Source: Hypholoma sublateritium FD-334 SS-4
Lineage: Eukaryota; Basidiomycota; Agaricomycetes; Agaricales; Strophariaceae
Length of the DNA: 64,000 nucleotides
Assembly (NCBI GenBank): GCA_000827495.1
Contig: KN817538.1
Span: 371,531-435,530 of the forward strand
Reading direction: 5' to 3'
Shown here: one piece after another, positions 49,151 through 59,510 of the stretch
Layout of the letters: the number at the start of each line of letters is the position of its first letter
Position numbering within the stretch: position 1 is the stretch's first letter
Made by a program: the position numbers and the translations under genes
The notes under the pieces: model-generated
Told to the model about the DNA's origin: nothing
What the model saw: only the letters and a program-made list of their open reading frames with translations
Database searches by the model: none

Positions 49151-50390
49151 GTATCAAGGCCAAGGCCTCGCCCGCCAGATGAACGCGAGTCGAGGCCGTG
49201 AGCCGCAGACCTTCGCGTTGAGTTGCCTAACCTAGCCCAGTGCGCTGCAGTCAATGACGGCGGCTACGAGCGCATGTCCGTGAGGCTCCACAGCTCGCGC
49301 CGGACGGCGAGGGCGACGCGCCGCCCGCGGACTACCGAAATTCATGAGAGGCATCGCCGTGGCACCGCCGCCGCCATCGACGGCGCGGGCACAGCGCGCG
49401 TCATATGTATGGCTCCCGGTCGGGATGCGCGTCGCGGGCGCCGTCTAGCGTCCGTGCTGGGGCTGCTGCTTTGTCGGAGGCGTGCCGTGGCGGGGAGGCG
49501 GGCGCTGCTAGCGCTGTATAACGTTGAGCTGTGATATATCAGTGCACCCGGTGTCATCGCTCGAATTGAAGCATTGAGGCCTCGCCCGCCGATGAACGCG
49601 AGTCGAGGCTGTGAACCGCAGACCTTCAAGCAATCGCGTTGCGTTGCCTAGCCTAGTGCGCTGCAGTCAACGACAGCAGATACGAACCCGAGGGGCGCGC
49701 ATGCATGTGAGGCGCCGCAGCTGGTGCTGGATCCAGACGGCGAGGGCGACGCGCCGCCCGCGGGATGATGAATTTAGCAGATGCGTCGCCGTGGCACCGC
49801 CGCCGCTATCGGCGGCGCGGGCACAGCGCGCGTCATACGGCCCCCGAGCGGGATGCGCGTCGCGGGCTCCATCTTGACTGAACACGAGCGTAATGAGCAG
49901 CGGGGTGTGTCTTGCATGCACTGTGTAATCGTTTATCGTGCGCTGTGATAATTAATGTTCCCGGTGTGGTCAAGTATGAAGGCCTAAGGCCTCGCCCGTG
50001 AGATGAACGCGAGGCCAGGCCGTCGAGCCAGACCTTCCGAAGCAATCGCGCTGGGCTGCCTAGCATTCTGCGCCACACGCCAGCCTGAGTACGCTACAGG
50101 CAACGACACACGCGCGAGGGTGCGCGCATGCATGTGAGGCGCCGCAGCTGGAAGAGTTGGACGGCGAGGGCGACGCGCCGCCCGCGGACAACCGAAATTC
50201 ATGAGAGGCGTCGCCGTGGCACCGCCGCCGCCATCGGCGGCGCGGGCACAGCGCGCGTCATACAGCTCCGATCTGGATGCGCGTCGCGGGCTCCGTCTAG
50301 CGTCCGCGCTGCCTTGCAGGCGGTGGCGTGCGGCGGTGGAGAAGCGCGCGCTGCGTCGCGATGAGAGCGGGGAGGTACAGCGCCATGTCG
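49130..50390. repeat. ~430-bp tandem repeat array, three copies
   Basis: Three head-to-tail copies run at roughly 49130-49555, 49556-49975 and 49976-50390. The landmark GACGGCGAGGGCGACGCGCC starts near 49303, 49736 and 50160, so the period is 433 then 424 bp. Other shared blocks are GGCCTCGCCCG...GATGAACGCGAG, CGTCGCCGTGGCACCGCCGC, GGCGCGGGCACAGCGCGCGTCATA and GGATGCGCGTCGCGGGC. The copies differ by substitutions and small indels and no frame stays open through all three, so it looks like non-coding satellite-like DNA and not a repeat protein. No transposon ends were seen. Confidence 0.85.
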
Positions 50391-53300
50391 TGCGTACGCT
50401 GCTGTTATCCACCGGTCGATGTGTTGGCAAGCGCGGGGGCGATGTCGCACAGCTGCACTAGCGCATAGGTATTCAGACCAGGAGCGCACGCGGGGTACAT
50501 GGATGTGCGGGTGAGGTGGTGGTTGCGAAGCAAGACGGAGGCGCCATTTGGCAAGCGCCGTCATCAAAGGAGCGCAGTCTCGGCGGTAGCGGGGGCTAAA
50601 TTTACGCGGAGGGCGGATCAGCTGTGAACGAGCTCTGGACCGACGATTGCAAACCTCGGCCCAGCGAGTTGCGCTGCGTTACGGGAGAATCGAGGGCATC
50701 TGGCGGTGTAATGGCCCAAGGAGGAGCGTGCGCTCTGGGTAATGCCTCGAAGAATGGCGTATTTCGCGGTTTTCCAGCACTGGCAAAAGACGAAGTCACG
50801 AGTCAGAATGATCACGACGCTGAAGAACCTATCTTCCTACCTCCTTCGAAAGTATGTGAACACCAGCCGTTAATGGACACAGACGCGAGCCCAGACCCGC
50901 AAGAACACCCGGAGGAAATGTGTTAAACATAGGACCCTCCCAGCGGGCGGTACTACACGATGGGCACTCCGGGAAACGACGGGGACCTGAGCCGCACCCC
51001 AACGCGAGATCTAGGCGCACCCAAGAAAGCGAGCGCATCCACGCACAACATCACAGACATGGTCATGGTAGAGGAAGAAGCGCCGTCCAAGCGCCGTCAG
51101 CTGCAGCGCTAAATTTGGCCGCCGCACCGGCACCGGCATCCGGCTTCTGCATACCCGCGCGCGCTCAGGTTCGCGCCTCAGCGACCGTCCGCTGGCTCGC
51201 CCAGCCCCCAACTTGAACTCTGCCCACCAGCACCTCGCGATCCCGCCCGCGGCGCCGTGCCACTCTTCCCCCCTTGCTCGGTCTGTCGACGGCGCTTGCT
51301 AACACCACCTGCGGGCAGGCGTTGGGATGACAGGCAGCGTTGAATCACGCCGTTGATGCAGTGCCGGCACCTGAAGGGGTGTCATCTCTAACCTTCTACG
51401 CTATTCGTCGCCGCCGTTTAAAGGGCCGAATGCGAGAGGACACTTCCAATATGCGTATGAGGCCTCTTCGCCTTCCCAGCAGGAAGCGCGCCGCACGCAT
51501 CGCCACCCCGAATCCTCAACGCGAAGACTGCGCACGGGCCAGCGCCACCGTCCAGAGGTAGCATAAAACACTGACGCATACTCACACAGACTCGGAACTA
51601 GCAAATCCGCTTCCTGAAAGTTCCCCTGTCTCCCCCCTCAAGGTCGGTCTTCGCTACATAGCCACCCAACTCGACGACCCACCGTGCCCCTGACCTGGCT
51701 CGAGCGTACGCGGTCTAACACTCTGAATCTGCCCAACATCCGGACTGCCTCTGCTCGTTTTCGTTCGGCGCGATGCTGCTTCGACGATATTGAGCAGACC
51801 AACGCTCATATGCAAGTCCTCTGGATGGCGATCTTTTTCGTTTGGACAGCCGTCCGTGCGCAGGAAGCCGCCGCGCGGTGGTTTTCTGTCGCTCGCCGAA
51901 TTCTCATCTGGCGCCACTCGGTACCTGAGCGAAATCGACCGCGTATGCGAGTCCAGACCCGTCGCTAGACGCTTACCCCCCCCCCTGCGAAACGGCAAAG
52001 GCGACCGCATACATACAGGTTTGTTCCGCTTGACCCCCTGCATACTAGAGACGAGGCAGCACACTACACCACACGACCCACAGACGAACAACCGCTCTCG
52101 CCCCCCCCATCTGCGCACGTTCGACCAGCGCTTCTTTCCACGGTTAGCCGTCGCGAGCACGTGGGGTGGGCGCACACGCGCCTCCCCAAGCGCTCTCGGC
52201 GCCTATCGGAAGCGGAGCGCCCACATACACACGCTAAACAAGCGCCCGGTGCGGCTCCGCTGCCCAACCATAAGTACCCCTGCGCCGACAGCGCTAGATC
52301 ATCGGATTTTCGGACACCCATTGACAAACAGGCTCGAGGTGGGGTGGGTAATGCTGCGCCCTCCCTCAGCGCGTGCGAATCTTCAAGGAAGGGCCGACAC
52401 TCTAGGCCTGGCCCAGGTCCAGTGACTGGAAAACACAAACCTGCGGCTGCGCCTCGTGAATTCTGGGGTTGGCAACACCCGTCAGGCCGAACACCACCCC
52501 TGCTTGCTTTCTCGCGCCCGTACGCACGTACGTACGCCGGATATCTGCGGATCGCATGCGATGCTGCGCTCCATATATCGCACTCCCGCCTCGCGACGGA
52601 TGACAGACGGCGCGCAGACTTGGTCCGCAAGCGCCTTTTCCCAAGCTCCCTGGTGCATTCCGCCGCCGTCGCCGCCGTTAACTTAAGCACATACACCACC
52701 CAGAGAATCGGCACCAGGCTCGCGCAGAGATCGAACTGCGCCCAATTAATCGCCTGCCGCTGGCTACCGCCGGACTGCGTGTTTGATACGGGGGAATATG
52801 CACCCACAGCAGCCTAAAACCTTCGACTTCGAGGTACGTCAGTGTGTCTGCCAGACAGATCCGCCGCCGATGGGAGCTTTGGCCGAGTGAGCGTCATACA
52901 TGCATGACGATGTTACGTCAACGAGTTAGCGAGCAGAGCGCGCCTCGAGTGCGCGCTGTCCCGCTCACCAGCAGGATTTGAAAGCGCAAAACGCGCCACA
53001 CGCGTTGCATAGTACTCGGACCGTGTCAACGCTGCAAGACTCGCTCTCAAAGTTGCCCTGCAATGCGATGCAACTTTCTGGTAGACTTCGCAAAAATGAC
53101 GAAGATCGAACATAAATTATGTTCTAATTGCACAAACCTCCTACCCCCGCCGAAATTTTTATCAAGTGGCAGGTGCCCGCCCCATGCCGCTGAGCGTCTC
53201 TGCTACTGCAAGATCCATACATTTTGTCATTCGCATCATTGCAGGCCCCGCCACCTCTTTTCGCACTTGCAACACAATTCACCACAGCCCACCCGACCCC

Positions 53301-53534
53301 CCAAAAAATCAAGCACCCACAAACTTCCTACGACCTCACACCGTCCACCACCCACCTACCCAACCCACCCAACACCACTCACACCAAACAAAGGAAGCAA
53401 TATACACATCTTGATTTATTTATGCAAGTACACATACACAACTCATTCGCCTCATAAGGCGCGCTATACGATAATACCAAAAATTAAGAAAAAAGAAAAT
53501 GCAGCAGTCCCACCGCGCGGGCGTCTCACCCCCG
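50391..53534. other. Gene desert, GC-rich; nothing firm
   Basis: Mostly GC-rich with overlapping chance frames on both strands. From about 53280 to 53400 there is a pyrimidine-skewed, C-rich and A-rich low-complexity stretch (CACCCAC and CCAAC words) close to the 3' end of the Zn2Cys6 gene. I found no RNA gene or mobile element. Confidence 0.4.
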
Positions 53535-56500
53535 TCACGAGTCTATCTTCACCCCCTCCCCGCCAAACGCATGGTTGATACTCATCTGCGTCAACCCCCC
53601 TCCCCCGCCCCCACCACCCCCACCTCTCGGCGTATTAACCCCGCTCGCCGCGGGGCTCATCCCAAAGCGCGGCGTGATCAGCCCGCTCCCCCCCGCGCCG
53701 AACACGAACCCGCCCGACAGCCCGTCCGCCGACCCATACCCAGGCACGAGCATGCTCTCCCAGAAGCCCGTCCCGAGGATGTGCTCCATCGCCAGGCTCC
53801 CGTGCGGGTCCCCCGTCGGCGCCGCGGGGTGCGTCGGCGCCGGCGGCGCGGGCGCCATCGTCGGCGGGAACGTCGACAGGTCCGCGGCGGGCCCCATCTC
53901 CGAGTCGAACTGGAACTCGTTGAGCAGGAACGCGGGGTCGTGCGCGTACGCGTACGCGCCGAGCGCGTGGTCCGGCGCGCTGTCCACGGCCTGCTGTTGT
54001 TGTTGGTGGTGCGGCAGCTGCTGGCCGTCCACCTGCGGCTCGATCTTGGCGGCGATGAGCGCGCGCAGGAAGCCCGAGTACAGCGCGGGCGTGTGCAGGC
54101 GGTTCGCGGCGATGTTGTCGAGCACGTCGGCGACGTCGCGCACGAGGCCGAGCGTGCTCTGCTCGTTGTCGAGGAACGCCTGGAACTCGGGCCGCACGAG
54201 CTTGAGCAGGCTGAGCACGGCGTACGACGTCTGCACGAAGTGCGAGTCGGGGCTGAAGCGCATGAAGCCGCTCGGCCCGAGCTCGTCGCGCACGAGGAGC
54301 GCACAGCCGTACGCGCTGGTATGCACCCGCGCGAAGAAGTGGCCGATGTCGACGGGCGCGCGCTCGAGCGCGTTCTGCAGGCCGAACGAGTTGAGCACGA
54401 GCATCGCGTAGTTGAAGTAGAACTCGGAGATGAGCTTCTTGTACCGCAGTGTCGGCGTCGTCTCCTCCGACTGGCTCTCCCAGTTGCGGTGGTCGACCCA
54501 CTGCTGCTTCCACGCCATGATCTGCGTCTCGAACGTCTTGATGATGAGCATGTAGTCGCAGTTGACCTGCAGCCCCGACGGCGTGTCCGTGCCGCTGTAG
54601 AGGAAGTCCAGGCTCCGTGAGAGAATGCGCTGCAGCTCCGCGTACGCCGCAAGGGACATGTCGAGCAGGTTGGCGGCGGGCGAGGTGTACCATGCCGTGG
54701 TATTCCGGATGATGTAACTGGCGCACAGTCAGCGCAATCCTATCTGGGCACAACAAAAAGACTTACTCCTCCTTCACCGAGCTGGGCTTGCCCATCTGCG
54801 CGCTGAAGCTGCGGTCGAGACAAAAACACAGGATCCACGTCCGCTCGCGGTTATGCACCTCGATGTCGCGCGCCTTGCCCTCTTGCGTGTCCTGGCTGTG
54901 GACGGCCGTCTTGCGGTGCAGATTGAGGTCCGTCGCCATGCGGATGGCCATGCCGAGCAGGAACCACGTCTTGTCCTGCTCATAGCGCTCGACGGCGCCG
55001 CATCCCCAGAGTGTGAGCAGCAGGTACGCCTGCACAATCTCCACGGACTTGTAGCCCTTGGCGGGCACGCTAAAGGCCAGCCGCTTTGCGAGCTCTGTGA
55101 GCCGCGGGTGCAAGTCGGGTTTGGTGGTGTAGAATTTGCTTGCAATGGAGCAGACTACGGCCGGTCAGCGCATATATGCGGCGAAAAACAGGGAGAACGC
55201 ACTGGTTGTGAGGAGGAAGGGGGAGCGTGAGCAGACGAGTGAGGGCGTGTGGAAGTTGCGGTCCAAAAGATTGCAGTGCATATGTATGTGGTCAAAATAG
55301 CTATGCAAGAGTGTCAGAGGGGCTGACAGCGTGACGTAAGAGGCTTACATGTTGAAGAGCGCAACAACCTCGTCTGTTGACACAAAAGAGAGCATTTCTG
55401 GCTGCACCTGGCGCTCGATGTACAATCGCCGCAGGGGCAGTATCGTCATGGGCCCTAAAATGCACATTGTCAGTTTTGGACGCACAACCGCGCGCATATA
55501 CGCACCTGGCTTGAAGTAGTTGTCGCTCGCAACGCCGACCTTGGGGTTGTCGTCCGCGCTTTGTCGGGCGCCGATGGCAATGGGGTTGGTTGCCTGGGCG
55601 CGGCGGTTGGCGAGGCTGGCCTCTGCGAGTAGGCCGAGCGGGTTGAGGGCGTTGTCGGGGAGCGAGTGCAGCTTGGGCGAGCCGGGCTGCTGGAACTTGG
55701 GCTGCTGGTAGCTCGTCGACGGGGCGTCGTTGGTTTCGGGCGAGGGCGAGTTTGCGAGCAGCGCCTGGGTGCCGGCGGTCTGGGCGGACGGCGAGGGCGA
55801 GCGGGAGATCATGCCGGAGGCGATGCTGGGATTGCCGATGGAGCGCAGGACGGTGTCGAGCGTGCGCTCCATCTTGCGCAGCGAGCGCGTGAGGATTTCG
55901 TGTTTCCTGCAGAAAGGTGAAAAAGAGGGGTAGGACGGCGGAAAAGGGCGTACTTTGACGAGCGCTTGCCGCGGTTGGACTCTTCGAATATGCACTCGTG
56001 GTTGCCTGCGAGACAGCGCTTGCAGGGCGGGCCCTGCTCTGCGCCGACGCACTTCATTTTGAGGCGCCTGCAGACGGTGCACGCGCTGGGCGGCGTCAGC
56101 AGAGGCCGATAAAAACCGGGGTAGACATACCGAGAGCCGCGGGTGGGCTTTGCCTTGACGTCGTCCTTGTCGGCGGCGGGGCTGGCCATGTCGTCGTCGT
56201 CCTTGCGCTGTTTTTTGCGCGAATCGGTGGACACCGTCGACGCCGGGCGCTTGCCGTTGAGATTCGAGGATGAGGACGGGTACATGTGCTCTGTCGGGGG
56301 TGTTCCGATGGTGTCGGAGCCCTGGGACGACGGCGACGAGTAGTTTGGGGGGATGGCGAGATGCTGGGGGATATGCGCCTGCTGGTGGTGCTGGTACGGG
56401 TTGTTGTAGTACGGCGGGTACAAGGCCAGTGCGGGGTCGATGGGGATGCCGGGGGACGGCGGAGGCTGCATCGAAGCCTGCTGGTGGACGGCGTGGTCGT

Positions 56501-56597
56501 AGAAGTCGAGGGGATCAGGGAAGGCCGGGAAGTAGTGTGGCTGGGGGGCGTAGGGCGATGAGTAAGCAAACGGTGATGGCGGCATCACGGGGCGCAT
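53535..56597 (-). CDS. PriB-like Zn2Cys6 fungal transcription factor
   Basis: This is a binuclear zinc-cluster regulator resembling PriB, first described from Lentinula edodes. The start MRPVMPPSPFAYSSPYA at 56597 opens a disordered Pro/Tyr/Gln-rich region, then KKQRK basic residues. The zinc cluster is CTVCRRLKMKCVGAEQGPPC followed by KRCLAGNHEC, with spacing C-x2-C-x6-C-x8-C-x2-C-x6-C. FEESNRGKRSSKHE leads to a coiled-coil LTRSLRKMERTLDTVLRSI. The fungal_trans middle region reads HPRLTELAKRLAFSVPAKGYKSVEIVQ, AYLLLTLWGCGAVERYEQD, WFLLGMAIRMATDLNLHRK and RERTWILCFCLDRSFSAQMGKPSS. The last exon (54659-53535 plus a short upstream piece) is helical, then Gln-, Ala- and Gly-rich, including a ten-residue Gly run, and ends INHAFGGEGVKIDS. 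It has at least six exons. Its targets are unknown. Confidence 0.9.
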
Positions 56598-57885
56598 CGT
56601 AGACAGGGCAGCCTTTCTGCGCGCCAGTCTCTTTAAACACCCCCGCGCGCCTCACGTGTGCCCGCCAGATTTGCGCGCCGATGCTCCTACACGCGCGTCA
56701 GATGTGTGCCGGCCTCTGATGAAACAGGTTTACACGCCCACGCACACCAGATCTGCCGCCAAGATCCCAGTCCTCCAGTGCCCCAGCGCCCTCCCAGACC
56801 CACTGTGTCGCGCCGCCCAGCGTCGCCCAGTCCGTCTGCGCGCCCCCCAATTTTCTGGCGCATTTCGCCAGCGCACCATACCCCCGGGTCGTCCGGGCCC
56901 AATAGCCCATTCCTGGCCAGTCCAAAAATAACCGCCCAAACCATCGGACTGGCCCGCCACTCTAATCCTGCCCAAATATACGCATCGCCCAGATCTGGAA
57001 CCGAGCCTGCCCCCAGTCCGCCCCGCTGGTTCGCCACTCCCCCACCTCGGAGACGTGCCCCCTGCCTCTTTCGCCCCCCCGCCGCACGCGCATTGACCCT
57101 ACCCCCATCCCATCCCGCCCGCCGGGTCACACCCTCCCGCGCATCACTGATCGATCCCTACCGCCCAAATGCTCATAGATCCTCCATACCGCCCGAGCGG
57201 CACGCATCCCGGACGTCGCCCCTTTCGCTCGCCCCCGACGTCGACAGTGCCATAACCACTTTACAATTATATCTACGCCAAAATGCGTCTACCAAAATAA
57301 GTCCCCGCCGCCTATTTTTACGCGCGCGCCCGCCTTCACTTACGCTCGGTGCTCATCACTGGACGAGCATCACACAAGGCGCCGCATCGTCCGGAGTGCA
57401 CGTCGCCAACAGACGTCATCGGCGCGTCGCCATCCGCCCTGCAGCAGCAACTGCGCCCGACAACGTGCGCGTCGTACCTCGGTGCTCGAGCCCAGGGCAC
57501 ACCGCCGATCCATCCTGCAGGGGGATCGTTCTCACGGGGTTTCGTTCAACGCGGGGAGGCCGGTGGGCGGGTCTGGGCGGTTCTGACTGAGATTCTGTGG
57601 GCGACATCCTGGTGGCACACCAAATCTTTAGACGGTAATATATCACTACACACTTGTAATAAGATAAATGAAGTGCCACCACAAATCCCTTCGCTTTGCC
57701 ACCAAAAACGACAAGCAAACGATGAGCTCTACATTCCCTGTTCCCTTTTCAATGTAAAAGGCCAAATGAACATACACGAAGGTGAGATCACTTTCTCATG
57801 CAAAAAATGCACCAGGGTGTCGGTTTTTATCCTCTCCCCGGCCCACACTTAACCCTGATCCCATACCCTCGAGGACCAGGCCCCC
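56598..57885. other. Upstream region of the Zn2Cys6 gene; no gene supported
   Basis: It is C-rich on the plus strand. A long plus-strand frame (56658-57590) is made of Pro/Arg/Ser/His low-complexity sequence with a frame open on the other strand too, typical of chance in such DNA. Confidence 0.45.
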
Positions 57886-58413
57886 TCATGCGCCCGCCGC
57901 ACACAACGCGTCGGGGACATTGCCGCCGCGCCCTACAGAATAGGCGCTCGGGCGGCCCGGCGCCCCGCCACCTCGCGTCGCGGCCGCTGCGCCGCGAGCC
58001 CCACCGCCAACCAGTGCTTCTTCGTCTCCGCTGCGTCTATTATAATTAGCCCCGAACGCTTTGAACGGCGGGACCGAGCACGGCGGCGGCGGCGTCCCAC
58101 GCGCGCGTGCAGTTGGGCCGTCGGGCGCAGCGGGCTGCGGCTGCGGTAAATACGAGTACGAGTACGGCTGTCTACTGCTGATCCTCGACGACACGAAACG
58201 AATATAGCAGCATAAACCCCTCTTCCAGCCCCGCCCCGAAGCACCCGGGGCACGCACGGATAGCGTTCCGTCCATTGAGTCGCACCGAGGCACATCGCCC
58301 GGCGGGGCTGGGGGTGGGGGTGTCATCGCACCGGTGGGGCTCCCTAATGAATTCAGCGCAGGAGATGCAATTGATATGCCCATGACAAACAGCAGAGCCA
58401 CCGTCGCCCGCAT
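57886..58413 (-). CDS. Possible small secreted protein (weak)
   Basis: This is a 175-codon frame starting at an ATG at 58413 that gives a good signal peptide (MRATVALLFVMGISIASPAL). A Pro-rich segment PPPPAPPGDVPRCDS and Ser/Gly/Arg-rich sequence follow. There is no family resemblance. A TATATA string overlaps the start, too close to serve as its TATA box. An intron beginning near 58255 (gtgcttcgg) is possible and would change the C-terminal half. The GC-rich context makes chance frames common, so this rests mainly on the signal peptide. Confidence 0.25.
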   Translation of the reverse strand: MRATVALLFVMGISIASPALNSLGSPTGAMTPPPPAPPGDVPRCDSMDGTLSVRAPGASGRGWKRGLCCYIRFVSSRISSRQPYSYSYLPQPQPAAPDGPTARARGTPPPPCSVPPFKAFGANYNRRSGDEEALVGGGARGAAAATRGGGAPGRPSAYSVGRGGNVPDALCAAGA

Positions 58414-58803
58414 ATATACAGTCGCCCCTCTATTCTATTCTATTCACGTTGCGCCTATATTTGCGCGCGCCACCACCGAGCAAAGTATATCTCGACGAGC
58501 GAGAATGGAAATGGAGCGCAACTCAATCAAACGTGAAACGGCGCGGCGCGGCGTCTACTCGAGCCACCGGCGCCTCGACTTACGTAGGTGTACGATATTT
58601 TCCCTGCATACCGCATACTATGTATGCGAGCACATCACATCGCGCTGATACTCCACCGCACAGTACATAGTACCATACACATACTGGCATATAATTACTC
58701 ACCCGCCTACGCCCCGGATCCGGTGGCGCGCAGCGCACGATGCGTACCCGCCGTACAGACCGCCATCGGCGCGGCCGCGCACGGGCACGGGCTGCGGAGA
58801 AAC
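58414..58803. other. Intergenic; nothing seen
   Basis: There are no coherent coding or repeat signals. An imperfect CTATT run lies near 58431-58446. Confidence 0.35.
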
Positions 58804-59510
58804 CTCTGGCAAGCATCTCACATCTCACCGTGCGCAGGCGCTTCTGATACTTACGCGCGCGGACTGTGTCGGATGTCCGCCCGCTGTATTCGCGCTCAGG
58901 TGCCCGTGCAAGTGCGGCGACTTAGGATAAGTAATGCAGATGGGTGCAATGAATGCAATGAATGCATGGTGCAGTTGTTACATTGTGGTATCTATCATTC
59001 ATTGTATTGTATACTTACACTTCCGATACGCTTTTGTTTCTCGGGCTCGAGGGCCACTGCCTCGTTTTGAGTTGAGGATAAGTCAAGCACGACGGCTGTT
59101 TTGCGTGCATTTGGACGATCTTTGCCTCGGCTAAGCGAGGCTGATCTTGTCTATACTAAAGCAAAAGCAAACAGCCAAGGCACCAACCGCTGGCAAGCAT
59201 CTCAGGCGCTTCTGATGCGCGGCGGGCTGTGTCCGCCCGCTGTCTTCGCGCTGTGCACTGCGGCAACTCAGGATAAGGGTAATGCAGATGGATACATAGT
59301 ACAGTTGTTCCATTGTGGTATCCATCGCTCATTCGCTCGTATACTTGTAATTCTGATACGCTTTTGTTTTTCGGGAGCGAGGGCCACTGCTCTCCTCATT
59401 TTGAGTGTCTTATTCGCAGAGAATCAAGCATGACGGCCTGTTTTGCGTGCACTTGGACGATCTTTGCCTCAGCGAAGCGGAGCCGATCTTGTCTATGCTT
59501 AAGCTCAAGG
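58804..59510. repeat. Tandem duplication, unit about 340-385 bp
   Basis: Two direct copies run at about 58804-59165 and 59190-59510. Shared blocks in order are CTGGCAAGCATCTCA (near 58804 and 59190), GGCGCTTCTGAT, GTCCGCCCGCTGT, GATACGCTTTTGTTT, GAGGGCCACTGC and TTTTGCGTGCA...TTGGACGATCTTTGCCTC (near 59099 and 59441). The different offsets (386 and 342 bp) show indels between the copies. The first copy ends in a perfect hairpin, GCCTCG-GCTAAG-CGAGGC, at about 59122-59139, which is degraded in the second. It does not look protein-coding. Confidence 0.8.

Noticed and set aside
48499..49254. A 251-codon minus-strand frame reaching into the repeat array
   Set aside because: It crosses the partial repeat copies, is not preserved between copies, and shows no protein features.
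49130..50390. The 430-bp array as a repeat-protein gene
   Set aside because: Units are 433 and 424 bp with indels, and frames break differently in each copy, so no continuous protein repeat is possible.
52064..52817. Overlapping long frames on both strands (247 and 218 codons)
   Set aside because: They are complementary shadows in GC-rich DNA without conserved motifs.
56658..57590. A 310-codon plus-strand open frame upstream of the Zn2Cys6 gene
   Set aside because: It is low-complexity Pro/Ser/Arg sequence in C-rich DNA with an opposing frame also open; no family resemblance.
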